Of a stretch of DNA of 64,000 bases, positions 1-8,753 are shown one piece after another; positions within the stretch are counted from its first letter, which is position 1, and the number at the start of each line of letters is the position of its first letter. The position numbers and the translations under genes were made by a program. This DNA comes from Sphingopyxis yananensis (GTDB lineage Bacteria; Pseudomonadota; Alphaproteobacteria; Sphingomonadales; Sphingomonadaceae): assembly GCF_020687785.1 (NCBI RefSeq), contig NZ_JAJEWI010000005.1, forward strand, positions 248,001 to 312,000, read 5' to 3'. Under the pieces are notes generated by a model, which was given only the letters and a program-made list of their open reading frames with translations, ran no database searches and had not been told where the DNA came from.

Positions 1-1137
1 GGATGCGCCACTGACAAGAGTAAGAGAGTCCGGTAGCGCGAAAAGGATTAAATCATATTTTTTGTCCGTGCTTTCCAAAAAGGCACGTCCATCATTTACG
101 TGGCGTCGAACCCGTGGATCTGAATAGGGTTGATCGACATTAAACTGGGCGCCAATTTCCATAATTCTAGGGTCAATGTCGACGGCATCAATATTCTGCG
201 CGCCTTTGCGTAAGGCAATGGCGACGTCCGATCCTGATCCCGCCCCAATAATAAGGACATCTTGGAGCTTGTTCGTGGGCAAGCGCAAATAAGGCGCTTC
301 ATAGATATGTTCTCCCTGCTCCATTTTCCACTGGGCGGGGGCCATGAGTTGATGTGGCACACCATTGGCATCAATTCGGGTCAGCTTGTAGCCGGCGTCT
401 TCGGCGGCTGAGGTGGTGATTTTGTAATATGGTGACCAGCTTACTCCTGGGGTGAACGTCTCCATCCCTAGCATGAGCACCAGTGCTGCGCCCCACGCCA
501 TCGAGACGATTCTTCGTTTCACGTCCGATAAGATCGTGAAGATTACGACTGCGATGATGCCCCAGACGATAGATGGGGCCTGCAAGAAACTGAGAGCGGT
601 GAAGCCAACAATACCCAGCAACGAGCCGACGAGATCGTAACGATAGGCGGTCAGGGGGGGTAATTTTGCGAAGCAGCGGCCGACCAACTCCGCTGGGCCA
701 GCTAGGACGACCGCTGTGAGGGTGAAAACGAGTGGTAGGACCACCCATGTGGGAGGGCCGCTAACTTTGAGGGATGTGAAATAAATAATATCATCGCCAG
801 CACGCTCGATTGACACAGGAAAGGTGAGGATGCCGCCAACTAAAATGGTTAGAAGTGGTAAAGAGATGGGCCAAATTGACCAGCTTTTTCGGCTGATTAA
901 GAAACCAGCACCGATACCGAGAAACGAACCTAGCAGAACAAAATTAGAGAAATACGATAGATGTACTACATTTGACCCGAGCCAACGAATGAGCGCTAGT
1001 TCGAGGAAGAGCATCAATGCTGCTGCTTCGATCAAGCGTATAATCGTCGAACGGTCAGACGGTATAGGCAAGCCTTTTGAAGGCTTGGCATCACCGGAAT
1101 CTAGCGGACTATCTATTATATTTTGTAGCAATTCCAT
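1..1137 (-). CDS. Membrane-anchored SpeE-like (spermidine synthase fold) protein, 3' end outside window
   Basis: The gene runs off the left edge, so only the first 379 residues are visible. Residues from about 30 to 200 contain five or six hydrophobic segments. They are followed by a Rossmann segment with IIGAGSGSDVAIAL and the acidic loop AVDIDPRIME, the nucleotide-binding signature of spermidine-synthase-fold enzymes. Proteins with an N-terminal membrane block and this domain are known, but their substrates are not settled, so I infer the fold and not the reaction. The ATG at 1137 is the methionine before the membrane region and follows the purine-rich AGCGGGGG. The next gene is on the opposite strand and the interval between them (1138-1351) is A+T rich, consistent with a divergent promoter region. 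Confidence 0.75.
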   Translation of the reverse strand, partial: MELLQNIIDSPLDSGDAKPSKGLPIPSDRSTIIRLIEAAALMLFLELALIRWLGSNVVHLSYFSNFVLLGSFLGIGAGFLISRKSWSIWPISLPLLTILVGGILTFPVSIERAGDDIIYFTSLKVSGPPTWVVLPLVFTLTAVVLAGPAELVGRCFAKLPPLTAYRYDLVGSLLGIVGFTALSFLQAPSIVWGIIAVVIFTILSDVKRRIVSMAWGAALVLMLGMETFTPGVSWSPYYKITTSAAEDAGYKLTRIDANGVPHQLMAPAQWKMEQGEHIYEAPYLRLPTNKLQDVLIIGAGSGSDVAIALRKGAQNIDAVDIDPRIMEIGAQFNVDQPYSDPRVRRHVNDGRAFLESTDKKYDLILFALPDSLTLVSGAS

Positions 1138-1351
1138 CCCCCGCTGGCTCCCTCGGTCTTCTTACTTTTTGGAATTGTGAGGATGTATACGAATTTTGGC
1201 GGGGATGTGCATTGGTTTGTTGATGTAATATTATTATATATTTTCATTTAAATTGAGTGTTGGGGAACATTCGCAGGGAAGAGGTGTCGGTATGCGTCTT
1301 AGATTTGCCTTCTTGCTTGCGTGCTATCCTCGCGAGGTCTAATCTCAGTGC

Positions 1352-1786
1352 ATGAGTGAATTTCGTTCTTTGACCGACGCGTATAGCGTGGCGCCGCAGA
1401 TTGGCTTGGATGATGTGGCTGCGGCCAAGGACCAAGGCTTTGCTTTGATTATCAACAATCGGCCCGATGGCGAAGAGCCGAGTGCGCCGCAAGGCGATGC
1501 TATGGCGGCGGCTTGTGCCGCTGTGGGCATGGCTTATGCCGCGGTGCCGATTAGCCATAGCGGCTTTAGCCACGCGCAATTGGATGCTTTTGACAAGCTG
1601 TTCGCCAGCGCGACGGGGCCGGTGCTGGGCTATTGCCGGTCGGGGACGCGATCAACGCATTTATGGGCGCTGGCCCGTGCGCGGGCGGGGGATGATTTGG
1701 ACGGCATCGCCAATGCGGCGTCCAAGGGGGGATATGATCTGTCCGGTCTATATCCGATGATGGAGGCACTTGCGGGGCCGAAATGA
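1352..1786 (+). CDS. TIGR01244-type (DUF442) dual-specificity-phosphatase-like protein
   Basis: A 144-residue protein with the protein tyrosine phosphatase signature CRSGTRST (C-x5-R) at about residues 94-101, preceded by the family motif INNRPDGEE. The size fits the single-domain family related to the phosphatase half of Blh-type sulfur-metabolism proteins. The predicted role is cysteine-dependent hydrolysis or sulfur transfer in the cytoplasm; the substrate cannot be read from sequence. The stop overlaps the start of the next gene by four bases (ATGA), so the two are probably translationally coupled. Confidence 0.85.
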   Translation: MSEFRSLTDAYSVAPQIGLDDVAAAKDQGFALIINNRPDGEEPSAPQGDAMAAACAAVGMAYAAVPISHSGFSHAQLDAFDKLFASATGPVLGYCRSGTRSTHLWALARARAGDDLDGIANAASKGGYDLSGLYPMMEALAGPK

Positions 1787-2268
1787 TGGGGGTGCTGGTG
1801 CAGGCGGGGGTGTCACTGGCGGCGGTCAGCGGCATTGCATGGCTGGTTAAGAAATTGAAATTGGGGCTGGAACCGCGCATCGCGGACGAAGCCCATGCGC
1901 TGCGCTTGGCCGAAGAGGCTGAGGCGGGCTTTGGCGGCGTGGATGTGGCGCGGGACCGTGCGGGATATTCCGCGCTGGTGCGCAATGGCGAGCGGCGGAT
2001 GATGGTGATCCGCGCCCATGGCAATCATTTTGCGGCGCGTGCTATTGACAGCCGTGTCACCATCAGGCTGGATAAAAACTTTCTGATCCTGACCGTGCCG
2101 GAGCGGCGCTTTGGGCCTGTGGCGTTGCAATTGGGCAAGCAAGCCAGCGTTTGGGCCGCGAGGATGCGCGATTTGGTGCCGAGCAAGGGTCGCTGGAGGC
2201 GGATTGAGGCCGATGCTGCGGACAGTGTGGAGGTTGAGGGAGAGAGCGAGGGCGAGCGGGCCGCTTGA
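1783..2268 (+). CDS. Small single-pass membrane protein of unknown function
   Basis: 161 residues. Residues 1-22 are hydrophobic (GVLVQAGVSLAAVSGIAWLV) and end in a KKLK positive patch, which suggests a signal anchor. The rest is soluble and alternates charged and hydrophobic residues, and the tail is acidic. No family was recognised. The ATGA overlap with the upstream phosphatase-like gene indicates co-expression, so a shared function is possible but unproven. The start at 1783 is supported by the overlap and by the position of the hydrophobic segment. Confidence 0.7.
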   Translation: MMGVLVQAGVSLAAVSGIAWLVKKLKLGLEPRIADEAHALRLAEEAEAGFGGVDVARDRAGYSALVRNGERRMMVIRAHGNHFAARAIDSRVTIRLDKNFLILTVPERRFGPVALQLGKQASVWAARMRDLVPSKGRWRRIEADAADSVEVEGESEGERAA

Positions 2269-2343
2269 TGGCGGACCGGCGCGGCGGCTGCTGCGACGGC
2301 GACGGCGGCGGTTGATTCCCAATGGATGCAGGGCGGCGCGGTG

Positions 2344-3318
2344 ATGGACATGCGCTTGGTTGACCCCATTTTATACGCCATTCCGGCGTTTATCGCTTTG
2401 TTGTTGGCGGAGATATTGGTCGCGGCGCGGCGGCACCCTGAACGATATGAAGCGCGCGATACATGGGTTTCGTTGATGCTGGGGGTGGGCAGCCAAGTGG
2501 CCGGTGCGATGACGGGCGCGGCTGTGCTGGCGATGGCGATGTGGGCCGCGCAATTTCGATTATTGGATATTGGGCTGGATTTTCGCACCTATTGGTGGGC
2601 GTGGATCGCCTGTTTTGTGCTGGATGATTTGGCTTATTATGCCTTTCACCGCAGCGCGCACCGTGTGCGCTGGTTTTGGGCGTCGCATGTCATTCATCAC
2701 AGCAGCCAACATTATAATTTGTCCACCGCGCTGCGGCAAACATGGACAGGGTTTGTCAGCCTGTCCTTCCTGTTCCGCTTGCCGTTATTTCTGATTTTTC
2801 CGGTGGAAATGGTGCTGTTTTGCGGGGCGCTGAACCTGATTTACCAATTTTGGATTCATACCGAGATGATCGGGAAAATGCCGAGCTGGTTTGAGGCGGT
2901 GATGAATACGCCGTCGCACCACCGTGTGCATCATGGCGTCAACCCCCGCTATTTGGACAGCAATTATGCGGGCGTATTCATTGTGTGGGACCGGATGTTT
3001 GGCACCTTTGTGCCAGAGCGTGCGGATGACCCTGTGCGATATGGATTGGTGCGGCAGTTGGGGAGTTTTCACCTGTTGTGGGCGGCGGTGCATGAATGGG
3101 TGGGGATAGCGCAAGATGTGTGGGCCGCGCCATGGCGGCACAAGCTGGGCTATATATGGAAAGAGCCGGGTTGGAGCCATGATGGCAGCCGTGCCACCAG
3201 CGCGATGATACAGGCGCGGGCGCGTCAGGGTGCGACGCGTGACGGGGCGCATGATGGAGCAGTGGTGGAGCAGGGTGCCGAGGGGGCGCGTGACAGGGCG
3301 GGCGCTGCGACGTCATAG
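2344..3318 (+). CDS. Sterol desaturase / fatty acid hydroxylase family protein
   Basis: An integral membrane di-iron enzyme of about 324 residues. The family's histidine clusters are all visible: HRSAH, HVIHHSSQH and HHRVHHG. Hydrophobic segments occur near residues 8-25, 45-70, 80-100 and 140-175. Family members hydroxylate or desaturate lipids, carotenoids or sterol-like substrates in the membrane; the substrate here is unknown. After the last histidine cluster the C-terminus becomes low complexity and alanine/arginine rich. The start was placed at the ATG of MDMRLVDP; an in-frame ATG 18 bases upstream (2326) is possible. It lies 75 bases after the preceding gene on the same strand and may belong to that operon. 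Confidence 0.85.
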   Translation: MDMRLVDPILYAIPAFIALLLAEILVAARRHPERYEARDTWVSLMLGVGSQVAGAMTGAAVLAMAMWAAQFRLLDIGLDFRTYWWAWIACFVLDDLAYYAFHRSAHRVRWFWASHVIHHSSQHYNLSTALRQTWTGFVSLSFLFRLPLFLIFPVEMVLFCGALNLIYQFWIHTEMIGKMPSWFEAVMNTPSHHRVHHGVNPRYLDSNYAGVFIVWDRMFGTFVPERADDPVRYGLVRQLGSFHLLWAAVHEWVGIAQDVWAAPWRHKLGYIWKEPGWSHDGSRATSAMIQARARQGATRDGAHDGAVVEQGAEGARDRAGAATS

Positions 3319-3473
3319 CGGCGGGCCGTCGAGAGGTGCGGGGGATGGCGGTGCAGAGCAAGGCGTCGGGACCTGTCATCAATTGCATTGTGCCGCGGTT
3401 TTTCTGCTTGCCAGTCACGCTAATGACAATAGGGTTAGTATCGAAATAAAATCTAATGGTCGGGAGAGAGTGG

Positions 3474-5060
3474 GTGGATCAATTTGACGTGATCGTCATT
3501 GGTGGGGGCAGCGGTGGCAGCGCGGCCGCAGGGCGTTTGGCGGAGGATGGTCGCCGCCGCGTCTGTTTGATTGAAGCGGGCGGTAGCAATGATAATTTTC
3601 GCGTGAAAACGCCCGGTTTCATGCCCTTCATTCCCGATGCATCCAATTATCGTTACGAAACGGTGCCGCAAAAGGGGCTGAATGGCCGTGTGGGATATCA
3701 GCCGCGCGGGCGCGGGCTGGGCGGGTCGAGCGCGATTAACGCCATGATCTATATTCGCGGGCATCAATATGATTATGACCATTGGGCTGAATTGGGCGCG
3801 CATGGGTGGAGCTATGCGGATGTTTTGCCCTATTTTAAGCGGTCAGAGGGCAATGAGCGCGGCGGCAATGAATGGCATGGCGCGGATGGGCCGCTGAATG
3901 TCATGGACCAGCGGTGGCCCAATGCGGGCAGCCGCGCCTTTGTGGAGGCGGCAGCGCAGTTGCAGTTGCAGTTGACGGACGATTTTAACAAGCCGGACAA
4001 TAGCGGATTTGGCCTGTTTCAGGTGACGCAAAAGGCCGGTGAACGCTGGTCGGCAGCGCGGGCTTATGTGGAGCCGCTACGCGGCAAGGGGAATTTCGAC
4101 ATTCGCACCGATGCGTTGGTTGAAAAAATCATCATTGAAAATGGGCGCGCCGTGGGGGTGCAGATTCGCCGGGGCGGTCAGCAGGAACAGGTGCGGGCCA
4201 GCGGCGCTGTGGTGTTGGCGGCGGGGGCGTTTAACAGCCCGCAAATATTGATGCTGTCGGGCATTGGGCCTGCCGAGCATTTGGCGCAGCATGGCGTGAG
4301 CGTACAGGTGGACCGTGCTGCGGTGGGTAGCGATTTGCAGGACCATATTGATTATGTGTCCAGCTATGAAAGCCCGTGGAACGGGTTTTTTGGCAGCAGC
4401 TTGGCGGGAACGTTGCGGATGGCGGGGGCGGTGTTGCAGCATCGCTTGAAGCGCACCGGCATTATGACCACGCCCTTTGCGGAATCGGGTGGGTTTTGGA
4501 AATCCCATGCCGATGCGCCCGCGCCAGATGTGCAATTTCATTTTGTGCCCGCCATGTTGGAAGATCATGGGCGCACCAAGTTGAAGGGCCATGGTTTTTC
4601 GGTTCATGCCTGTGTTTTGCGGCCCGAAAGCCGTGGCACGGTGCGCTTGGCGTCGGCTGATGCCGCCGTAGCGCCATTGATTGATCCCAATTTTCTGGAT
4701 GATGACCGCGATATGGCTGTGCTGCGTGCCGGTGTTCGCTTGATTGAGCGGATTCGCGCCGTGTCGCCCTTGGCGGATTTTGCGGGGGTGGACCGGCATG
4801 TGGTGGATTATGACAATGATGCGGCCCTGGATGCGATGATCCGTGACAGAGCCGATACCGTTTATCACCCCGTGGGAACATGCCGCATGGGCAGTGATGC
4901 CGACGCGGTGGTCGACCCGACATTGAAGGTGAATGGCGTGGATGGATTGTGGGTGGCGGATGCCAGCATCATGCCGCGTTTGGTGTCGGGCAATACCAAT
5001 GCCCCCAGCATCATGATTGGCGAGCGGGCGGCGGATTTTGTGAAGGCTGCCCTAGCGTAA
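3474..5060 (+). CDS. GMC family FAD-dependent oxidoreductase (choline dehydrogenase-like)
   Basis: About 528 residues, a normal length for glucose-methanol-choline oxidoreductases. Visible signatures are the N-terminal FAD-binding [13 protein letters not shown], the family motif [16 protein letters not shown], a second motif [16 protein letters not shown], and the C-terminal catalytic region with [10 protein letters not shown] (active-site His) and [17 protein letters not shown] (Asn). These enzymes oxidise primary alcohols or related substrates with FAD; the actual substrate is unknown. The GTG at 3474 is preferred because GGGAGAG lies just upstream and translation then begins directly before the beta strand FDVIVIGGG. 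An ATG at 3456 without a ribosome site is the alternative. A strong hairpin with a T run follows at 5118. Confidence 0.9.
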   Translation: MDQFDVIVIGGGSGGSAAAGRLAEDGRRRVCLIEAGGSNDNFRVKTPGFMPFIPDASNYRYETVPQKGLNGRVGYQPRGRGLGGSSAINAMIYIRGHQYDYDHWAELGAHGWSYADVLPYFKRSEGNERGGNEWHGADGPLNVMDQRWPNAGSRAFVEAAAQLQLQLTDDFNKPDNSGFGLFQVTQKAGERWSAARAYVEPLRGKGNFDIRTDALVEKIIIENGRAVGVQIRRGGQQEQVRASGAVVLAAGAFNSPQILMLSGIGPAEHLAQHGVSVQVDRAAVGSDLQDHIDYVSSYESPWNGFFGSSLAGTLRMAGAVLQHRLKRTGIMTTPFAESGGFWKSHADAPAPDVQFHFVPAMLEDHGRTKLKGHGFSVHACVLRPESRGTVRLASADAAVAPLIDPNFLDDDRDMAVLRAGVRLIERIRAVSPLADFAGVDRHVVDYDNDAALDAMIRDRADTVYHPVGTCRMGSDADAVVDPTLKVNGVDGLWVADASIMPRLVSGNTNAPSIMIGERAADFVKAALA

Positions 5061-5117
5061 AAAGTATAAAATGGTGCGCGGCGAGGCGCATCAATTTTTG
5101 GTAAAATTTTTAAGTCT

Positions 5118-5154
5118 GCGCGGCCAAGGTTCGCCATGGCCGCGCCGCTTTTTT
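5118..5154 (+). terminator. Rho-independent terminator after the GMC oxidoreductase gene
   Basis: GCGCGGCCA (5118-5126) pairs perfectly with TGGCCGCGC (5137-5145) and is followed by CGCTTTTTT on the plus strand. Confidence 0.85.
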
Positions 5155-5289
5155 ATGCGCGGTTGCACGCCATCGAAAAACAGAGAACTGGCAGGCGATG
5201 AGCAAGATTCGTCGATGGGCGAAGGTCGAATGAAGCGGCGGATTAGGCCCAAGAATGAGGATGCGGCGTGGCGGAAGGTGGGGATGGAG

Positions 5290-5313
5290 AGGCGCGGAAA
5301 AGCGCCTGTTTTT
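5290..5313 (+). terminator. Second hairpin with T run
   Basis: AGGCGC and GCGCCT form a six-pair stem around a six-base loop, followed by TGTTTTTG. No clear plus-strand gene lies between it and the previous terminator, so it may be a backup. Confidence 0.45.
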
Positions 5314-5348
5314 GCCAGATATTGCAGGGCGTAAAAGGCATAAGGCAA

Positions 5349-5379
5349 AAAAAGAGGGTCGGAACTTTCGTTCCGACCC
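5349..5379 (-). terminator. Minus-strand terminator with GAAA tetraloop
   Basis: Read on the minus strand, GGGTCGGAAC and GTTCCGACCC pair perfectly around GAAA and are followed by TCTTTTTTT. It lies about 150 bases beyond the amtB terminator, so it probably ends a separate short transcript. Confidence 0.75.
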
Positions 5380-5522
5380 AGCCTTTCAGGCTCTCCCCTC
5401 CTGAAACTTGTTGAACAATGAATGACACATTAATCTGAGCTTGAAAAGAGGGAATTTGCATCTTCGTGATTTTGCGTTTTTGCGCCTTTGTTGCGCAGCA
5501 ATTTCAGGGCTTTGCCGAGCAT

Positions 5523-5550
5523 AAAAAGGGGCCGGTGAGAACACCGGCCC
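5523..5550 (-). terminator. Rho-independent terminator after amtB
   Basis: On the minus strand GGGCCGGTG (5550-5542) pairs with CACCGGCCC (5537-5529) around a four-base loop and is followed by a C-T5 run. It lies 130 bases after the amtB stop codon. Confidence 0.85.
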
Positions 5551-5679
5551 AGTGGTTCGCAGGAGGAACCTGTGGAGGGGGGAGCCAAATCTGGAATTTG
5601 ATTCGGCCTGCCCCAATTTTTGTCTCATGAAGCCATGGTTGGGGCCGGTTCGCTTCGACCGATGCCGGCCCCGCCATGC

Positions 5680-7077
5680 TTAGTGGTTGTAGGCACGCTC
5701 GCCATGTTCGCCGAGGTCGAGCCCTTCGCGTTCGACGTCTTCGCTGACACGCAGTCCGTTGACCGCTTTGGCGATGCTGAAGGCGATGGCCGAGCCGATG
5801 GCGGCCCATGCGATGGCAACGCCGGTTGCGAGCAATTGGGTGCCAAGCTGGGACGCGATGGCATAGTCGGCATCGCCAGGGCCGCCGAATGCAGGGGCGT
5901 AAGTGATCGCCACACCAAGCGAGCCGATGATGCCGGCTACGCCGTGGATGCCGAAAACATCGGCGGTGTCGTCAAAGCCCAATTTGGCCTTGAGCGAGGT
6001 GACGAACCAAAAGGCGATGACCGACGCGATCGCACCCAGAAGGATAGCACCAAATGGGCCAGCATTGGCCGCCGCAGGGGTGATGGCAACAAGGCCCGCG
6101 ATGACACCGGAGCAGCCACCGAGCAGGCTGGATTTATGCCCGCTGGCTTTTTCTGCGACGAGCCATGCGATGCCGCCTGCAGCCGTGGCAACCAGCGTGT
6201 TGAGCATGGCGAGGCCCGCTGTGCCATTGGCACCCAGCGCCGAGCCGGCGTTAAAGCCAAACCAACCCACCCACAGCAAACCGGTGCCGATCAGGGTCAT
6301 GACGAGCGAGTGCGGCGGCAGAGCTTCTTTGAGATAGCCAATACGCTTGCCAAGGATGAGGCAGCCAACCAAGCCCGAAATACCGGCGTTGATGTGAACC
6401 ACGGTGCCGCCAGCAAAGTCGAGGGCGCCCATTTCAAAAAATACGCCGCCAGCCGACCAGACCATATGGGCCATGGGGAAATAGACGATGGTGAGCCAGA
6501 TGACGGTGAAGATCATCAGGCTGGTGAATTTGATCCGTTCGGCCAGCGACCCGACGATTAGCGCGCCGGTGATGGCGGCGAAGGTCATTTGGAAGCTGAT
6601 GAACACATATTCGGGAATAGTGCCGGAGAGGCTGTCCGGCGTGACGCCCGCCAGAAAGGCTTTGTCGAGATTGCCGATGAAAGCGCCTTCGCCGCTGAAT
6701 GCCAGCGAATAGCCCCAGCAGACCCAGATGAGCATGGCGACACAGGTGACGGCCAGCGTGTGGGTGAGAACCGAAAGCATGTTTTTCGAGCGGACGAGTC
6801 CGCCGTAAAACAGGGCAAGGCCCGGAATGATCATGAGCAGGACCAACAGGGTGGAGGTGAGCATCCAAGCCGTGTCGCCGCTGTTCAAAACGGGTTGTTC
6901 GGCGGCCAAGGCTTCGGCCACTTGCTCTTGCGCCCATGATGGGGATGCTGCGAACAGGCCGAGCACGGTGGCGGCGATGCCGCCAGACAGGCGAGCAGGG
7001 ATGGACAGGCTGGACGGCATGAGGCCGAGGACGTCCCGCGCCCCCCGCGCTTTAGCCAATGATGTGGATATCGTCAT
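5680..7077 (-). CDS. amtB: Ammonium transporter Amt
   Basis: 465 residues with a cleavable signal peptide (hydrophobic stretch ending at SPSWAQ near residue 50) and about eleven membrane segments. The paired pore histidines are present in TVVHINAG and FGIHGVAGIIG, and the conserved aspartate sits in ALDFAGGTVVH. It conducts ammonium across the inner membrane and is blocked by the trimeric PII protein when nitrogen is plentiful. It lies 18 bases after glnK on the same strand, the classic glnK-amtB operon, and both are probably driven by the sigma-54 promoter at 7484-7499. AAAGGGGGAAC just upstream supports the start at 7077. The cytoplasmic tail EHGERAYNH ends the protein. Confidence 0.97.
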   Translation of the reverse strand: MTISTSLAKARGARDVLGLMPSSLSIPARLSGGIAATVLGLFAASPSWAQEQVAEALAAEQPVLNSGDTAWMLTSTLLVLLMIIPGLALFYGGLVRSKNMLSVLTHTLAVTCVAMLIWVCWGYSLAFSGEGAFIGNLDKAFLAGVTPDSLSGTIPEYVFISFQMTFAAITGALIVGSLAERIKFTSLMIFTVIWLTIVYFPMAHMVWSAGGVFFEMGALDFAGGTVVHINAGISGLVGCLILGKRIGYLKEALPPHSLVMTLIGTGLLWVGWFGFNAGSALGANGTAGLAMLNTLVATAAGGIAWLVAEKASGHKSSLLGGCSGVIAGLVAITPAAANAGPFGAILLGAIASVIAFWFVTSLKAKLGFDDTADVFGIHGVAGIIGSLGVAITYAPAFGGPGDADYAIASQLGTQLLATGVAIAWAAIGSAIAFSIAKAVNGLRVSEDVEREGLDLGEHGERAYNH

Positions 7078-7095
7078 ATGTTCCCCCTTTCGCTG

Positions 7096-7434
7096 TTAAA
7101 GTGCTGCATCATCGGTTTCGCCGGTGCGGATCCGCACCGCCTGCGCCACATCAAGGACAAAGATTTTCCCATCCCCGATGGAGCCGGTGTTGGCGCTATG
7201 TTGCAGGGCCTCCACGATGCGGGGGGCCAAATTATCGTCGCAGACCAGTTCGATTTTGACCTTGGGGACCATGTTGGTGGCATATTCGGCGCCGCGATAA
7301 ATTTCGGTCTGGCCTTTTTGTCGGCCAAAGCCTTTGACTTCGCTGACCGTCATACCGGCGATGCCCAATGCGGTGACCGCTTCGCGCGCTTCGTCGAGCT
7401 TGAACGGTTTAATGATGGCTATGATCAGCTTCAT
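7096..7434 (-). CDS. glnK: Nitrogen regulatory protein PII
   Basis: 112 residues, the standard PII length. The protein starts MKLIIAIIKPFKLDEAREAV; the T-loop contains the uridylylation tyrosine in EIYRGAEY, and the C-terminal motifs GSIGDGKIFVLDV and IRTGETDDAAL are intact. GlnK senses 2-oxoglutarate and the ATP/ADP ratio and gates AmtB. The ATG at 7434 matches the universally conserved N-terminus; a 30-codon upstream extension is rejected because it would cover the promoter. Co-transcription with amtB is expected from the 18-base spacing, and the sigma-54 promoter 50 bases upstream implies NtrC-controlled nitrogen-starvation expression. Confidence 0.97.
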   Translation of the reverse strand: MKLIIAIIKPFKLDEAREAVTALGIAGMTVSEVKGFGRQKGQTEIYRGAEYATNMVPKVKIELVCDDNLAPRIVEALQHSANTGSIGDGKIFVLDVAQAVRIRTGETDDAAL

Positions 7435-7483
7435 ATGATCCCCTTCTTTTGTCGCATCCCGTGGCATGCTGTGGAGGACGCAG

Positions 7484-7499
7484 TGCAATGGCCGTGCCA
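7484..7499 (-). promoter_or_regulatory. Sigma-54 (RpoN) promoter of glnK-amtB
   Basis: On the minus strand the sequence reads TGGCAC-GGCCA-TTGCA, an exact match to the -24/-12 consensus TGGCAC-N5-TTGCW. Transcription would begin near 7473, about 40 bases before the glnK ATG. Confidence 0.9.
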
Positions 7500-7594
7500 A
7501 TTGACGGGAGGGGCGAGGAAACACCGAATTTTATGGAAATTTGGACAAAGCGTGCCGTGCTGCGGTTGAAAATAGGGCAGCCATTCGGGCGCTA

Positions 7595-7611
7595 TGCCTA
7601 AAAATTAGGCA
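7595..7611. promoter_or_regulatory. Perfect inverted repeat, candidate NtrC enhancer site
   Basis: TGCCTAA-AAA-TTAGGCA is centred about 130 bases upstream of the predicted sigma-54 start site, the usual place for an activator-binding site. Assignment to NtrC is inferred from the position and the gene context. Confidence 0.6.
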
Positions 7612-7695
7612 GATATCGCTTTGGGCACCGCAACGTTGGAGGGCGCGGTGGATTTGGGATGGGCGCGGTGGTGGATGTTGGGCGATGCGCCGCCC

Positions 7696-8421
7696 TTATT
7701 CGGCGCGGAAGGTCGCCCAGATGGGGAGATGGTCCGACGCGCGGGCGGCCAAGGGGCTGTGATGCACACCGCTGTCCAGCGCGGTGAGGCTGGGCGAGGC
7801 AAAGATGCGGTCGAGGCGCGCCAAGGGGCGGCGTGAGGGAAAGCTTTGGCCGGTGTCCACCACGGGGTGCTGGGTGGAGAAATCATTGAGGCAGCCCGCC
7901 ATGGGACGCCATTCGTTCATGTCGCCCATCAAAATGGTCGGCAGATCTTCGCCAGCGTCGAGATGCGCCAAAATGGCGCGGGCTTGGTGGCGGCGGCGAA
8001 TACCCGAAATGTCGAGATGCATGCCCACAACCCGCACGCGGGTGCCGAATAGGTTGAGTGTGGCTGCCACGGCGCCGCGCGGTTCCAGCGTTGGGATGCG
8101 CAGCATATGGCTTTCCTCAACCTCGACGCCCCTACGGACCAGCAGAGCGTTGCCGTGCCAGCCAAGGCTGAGGGGGCGATTGTCGAGCGAGACGGGGACA
8201 TAGTCGCTGTCGCTGGCCAACATTTCGGTGGGGATGGCGCTGGCGCGGGTACCAAAGCGGCGGTCTGCTTCTTGGAGAGCGACAATATCGGCGCTGATTT
8301 CGTTCAAGACGCCAAGCACCCGCGCGGGATCGCGGCGGCGGTCGAGGCCAATGCCCTTGCGCATATTATAGCTGGCGACTTTGAGGGTGGGCGTGGTCGG
8401 CAATGTCGAAAAATCTGGCAT
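7696..8421 (-). CDS. Endonuclease/exonuclease/phosphatase family protein
   Basis: About 241 residues of the EEP superfamily. Visible motifs are VASYNMRKG (metal-binding Asn), VALQEADRR (metal-binding Glu), LDISGIRRRHQA, MGDMNEWRP (the GDFN-like block) and the C-terminal ASDHLPIWA with the catalytic Asp-His pair. The family includes nucleases, phosphodiesterases and lipid phosphatases; the substrate here is not predictable. The ATG at 8421 places the first beta strand about 14 residues in. An in-frame TTG at 8535 would add 38 residues of low-complexity sequence and is less likely. It lies alone between glnK and the DUF924 gene. Confidence 0.85.
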   Translation of the reverse strand: MPDFSTLPTTPTLKVASYNMRKGIGLDRRRDPARVLGVLNEISADIVALQEADRRFGTRASAIPTEMLASDSDYVPVSLDNRPLSLGWHGNALLVRRGVEVEESHMLRIPTLEPRGAVAATLNLFGTRVRVVGMHLDISGIRRRHQARAILAHLDAGEDLPTILMGDMNEWRPMAGCLNDFSTQHPVVDTGQSFPSRRPLARLDRIFASPSLTALDSGVHHSPLAARASDHLPIWATFRAE

Positions 8422-8753
8422 AGAGGGTGTCTTGTCGTTTGTCGAAAGCGGCCAGTGGAGAATGGGGGGAAGGGTCAGACGCAGATAGGAGGCGATGGGG
8501 GAGGGGAGAACCAATGCACTCGCTGCGTCTGACAAATAGAAGATGGTGGCGGGGGGCGTAGTTTCAAGATGGCGGTCGTGGCGGTGGGCGGAAATTTTTG
8601 GAGACGTTTTTTATAATATTGGAATGTAAGCAAATAATATTTCATTGGGGCGTTATTGGGCATGTATGCGGCGTGCGGAGCGGCATGGGGATGGGGATGC
8701 GGGCTGGACCGGCGTCCAGCCACATGGGGTAGCCGGAACATAGGCCACCATTG

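Larger units (their letters stand above)
5061..5679. other. Intergenic region with stacked hairpins, no convincing protein gene
   Basis: This stretch separates convergent genes. It contains two plus-strand hairpins with T runs (5118-5154 and 5290-5313) and two minus-strand hairpins with T runs (5349-5379 and 5523-5550). A 59-codon plus-strand frame at 5155-5334 has no recognisable features and overlaps a hairpin, so it is not called. The interval 5380-5522 between the two minus-strand terminators may encode a small RNA. Confidence 0.6.

Noticed and set aside
5155..5334. Small plus-strand frame after the GMC gene
   Set aside because: No ribosome-binding site, no recognised motif, and a terminator hairpin within it.
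5620..6561. Plus-strand open frame of 313 codons opposite amtB
   Set aside because: It is antisense to a clear Amt sequence, has no hydrophobic or domain pattern, and its composition mirrors the codon bias of the opposite gene.
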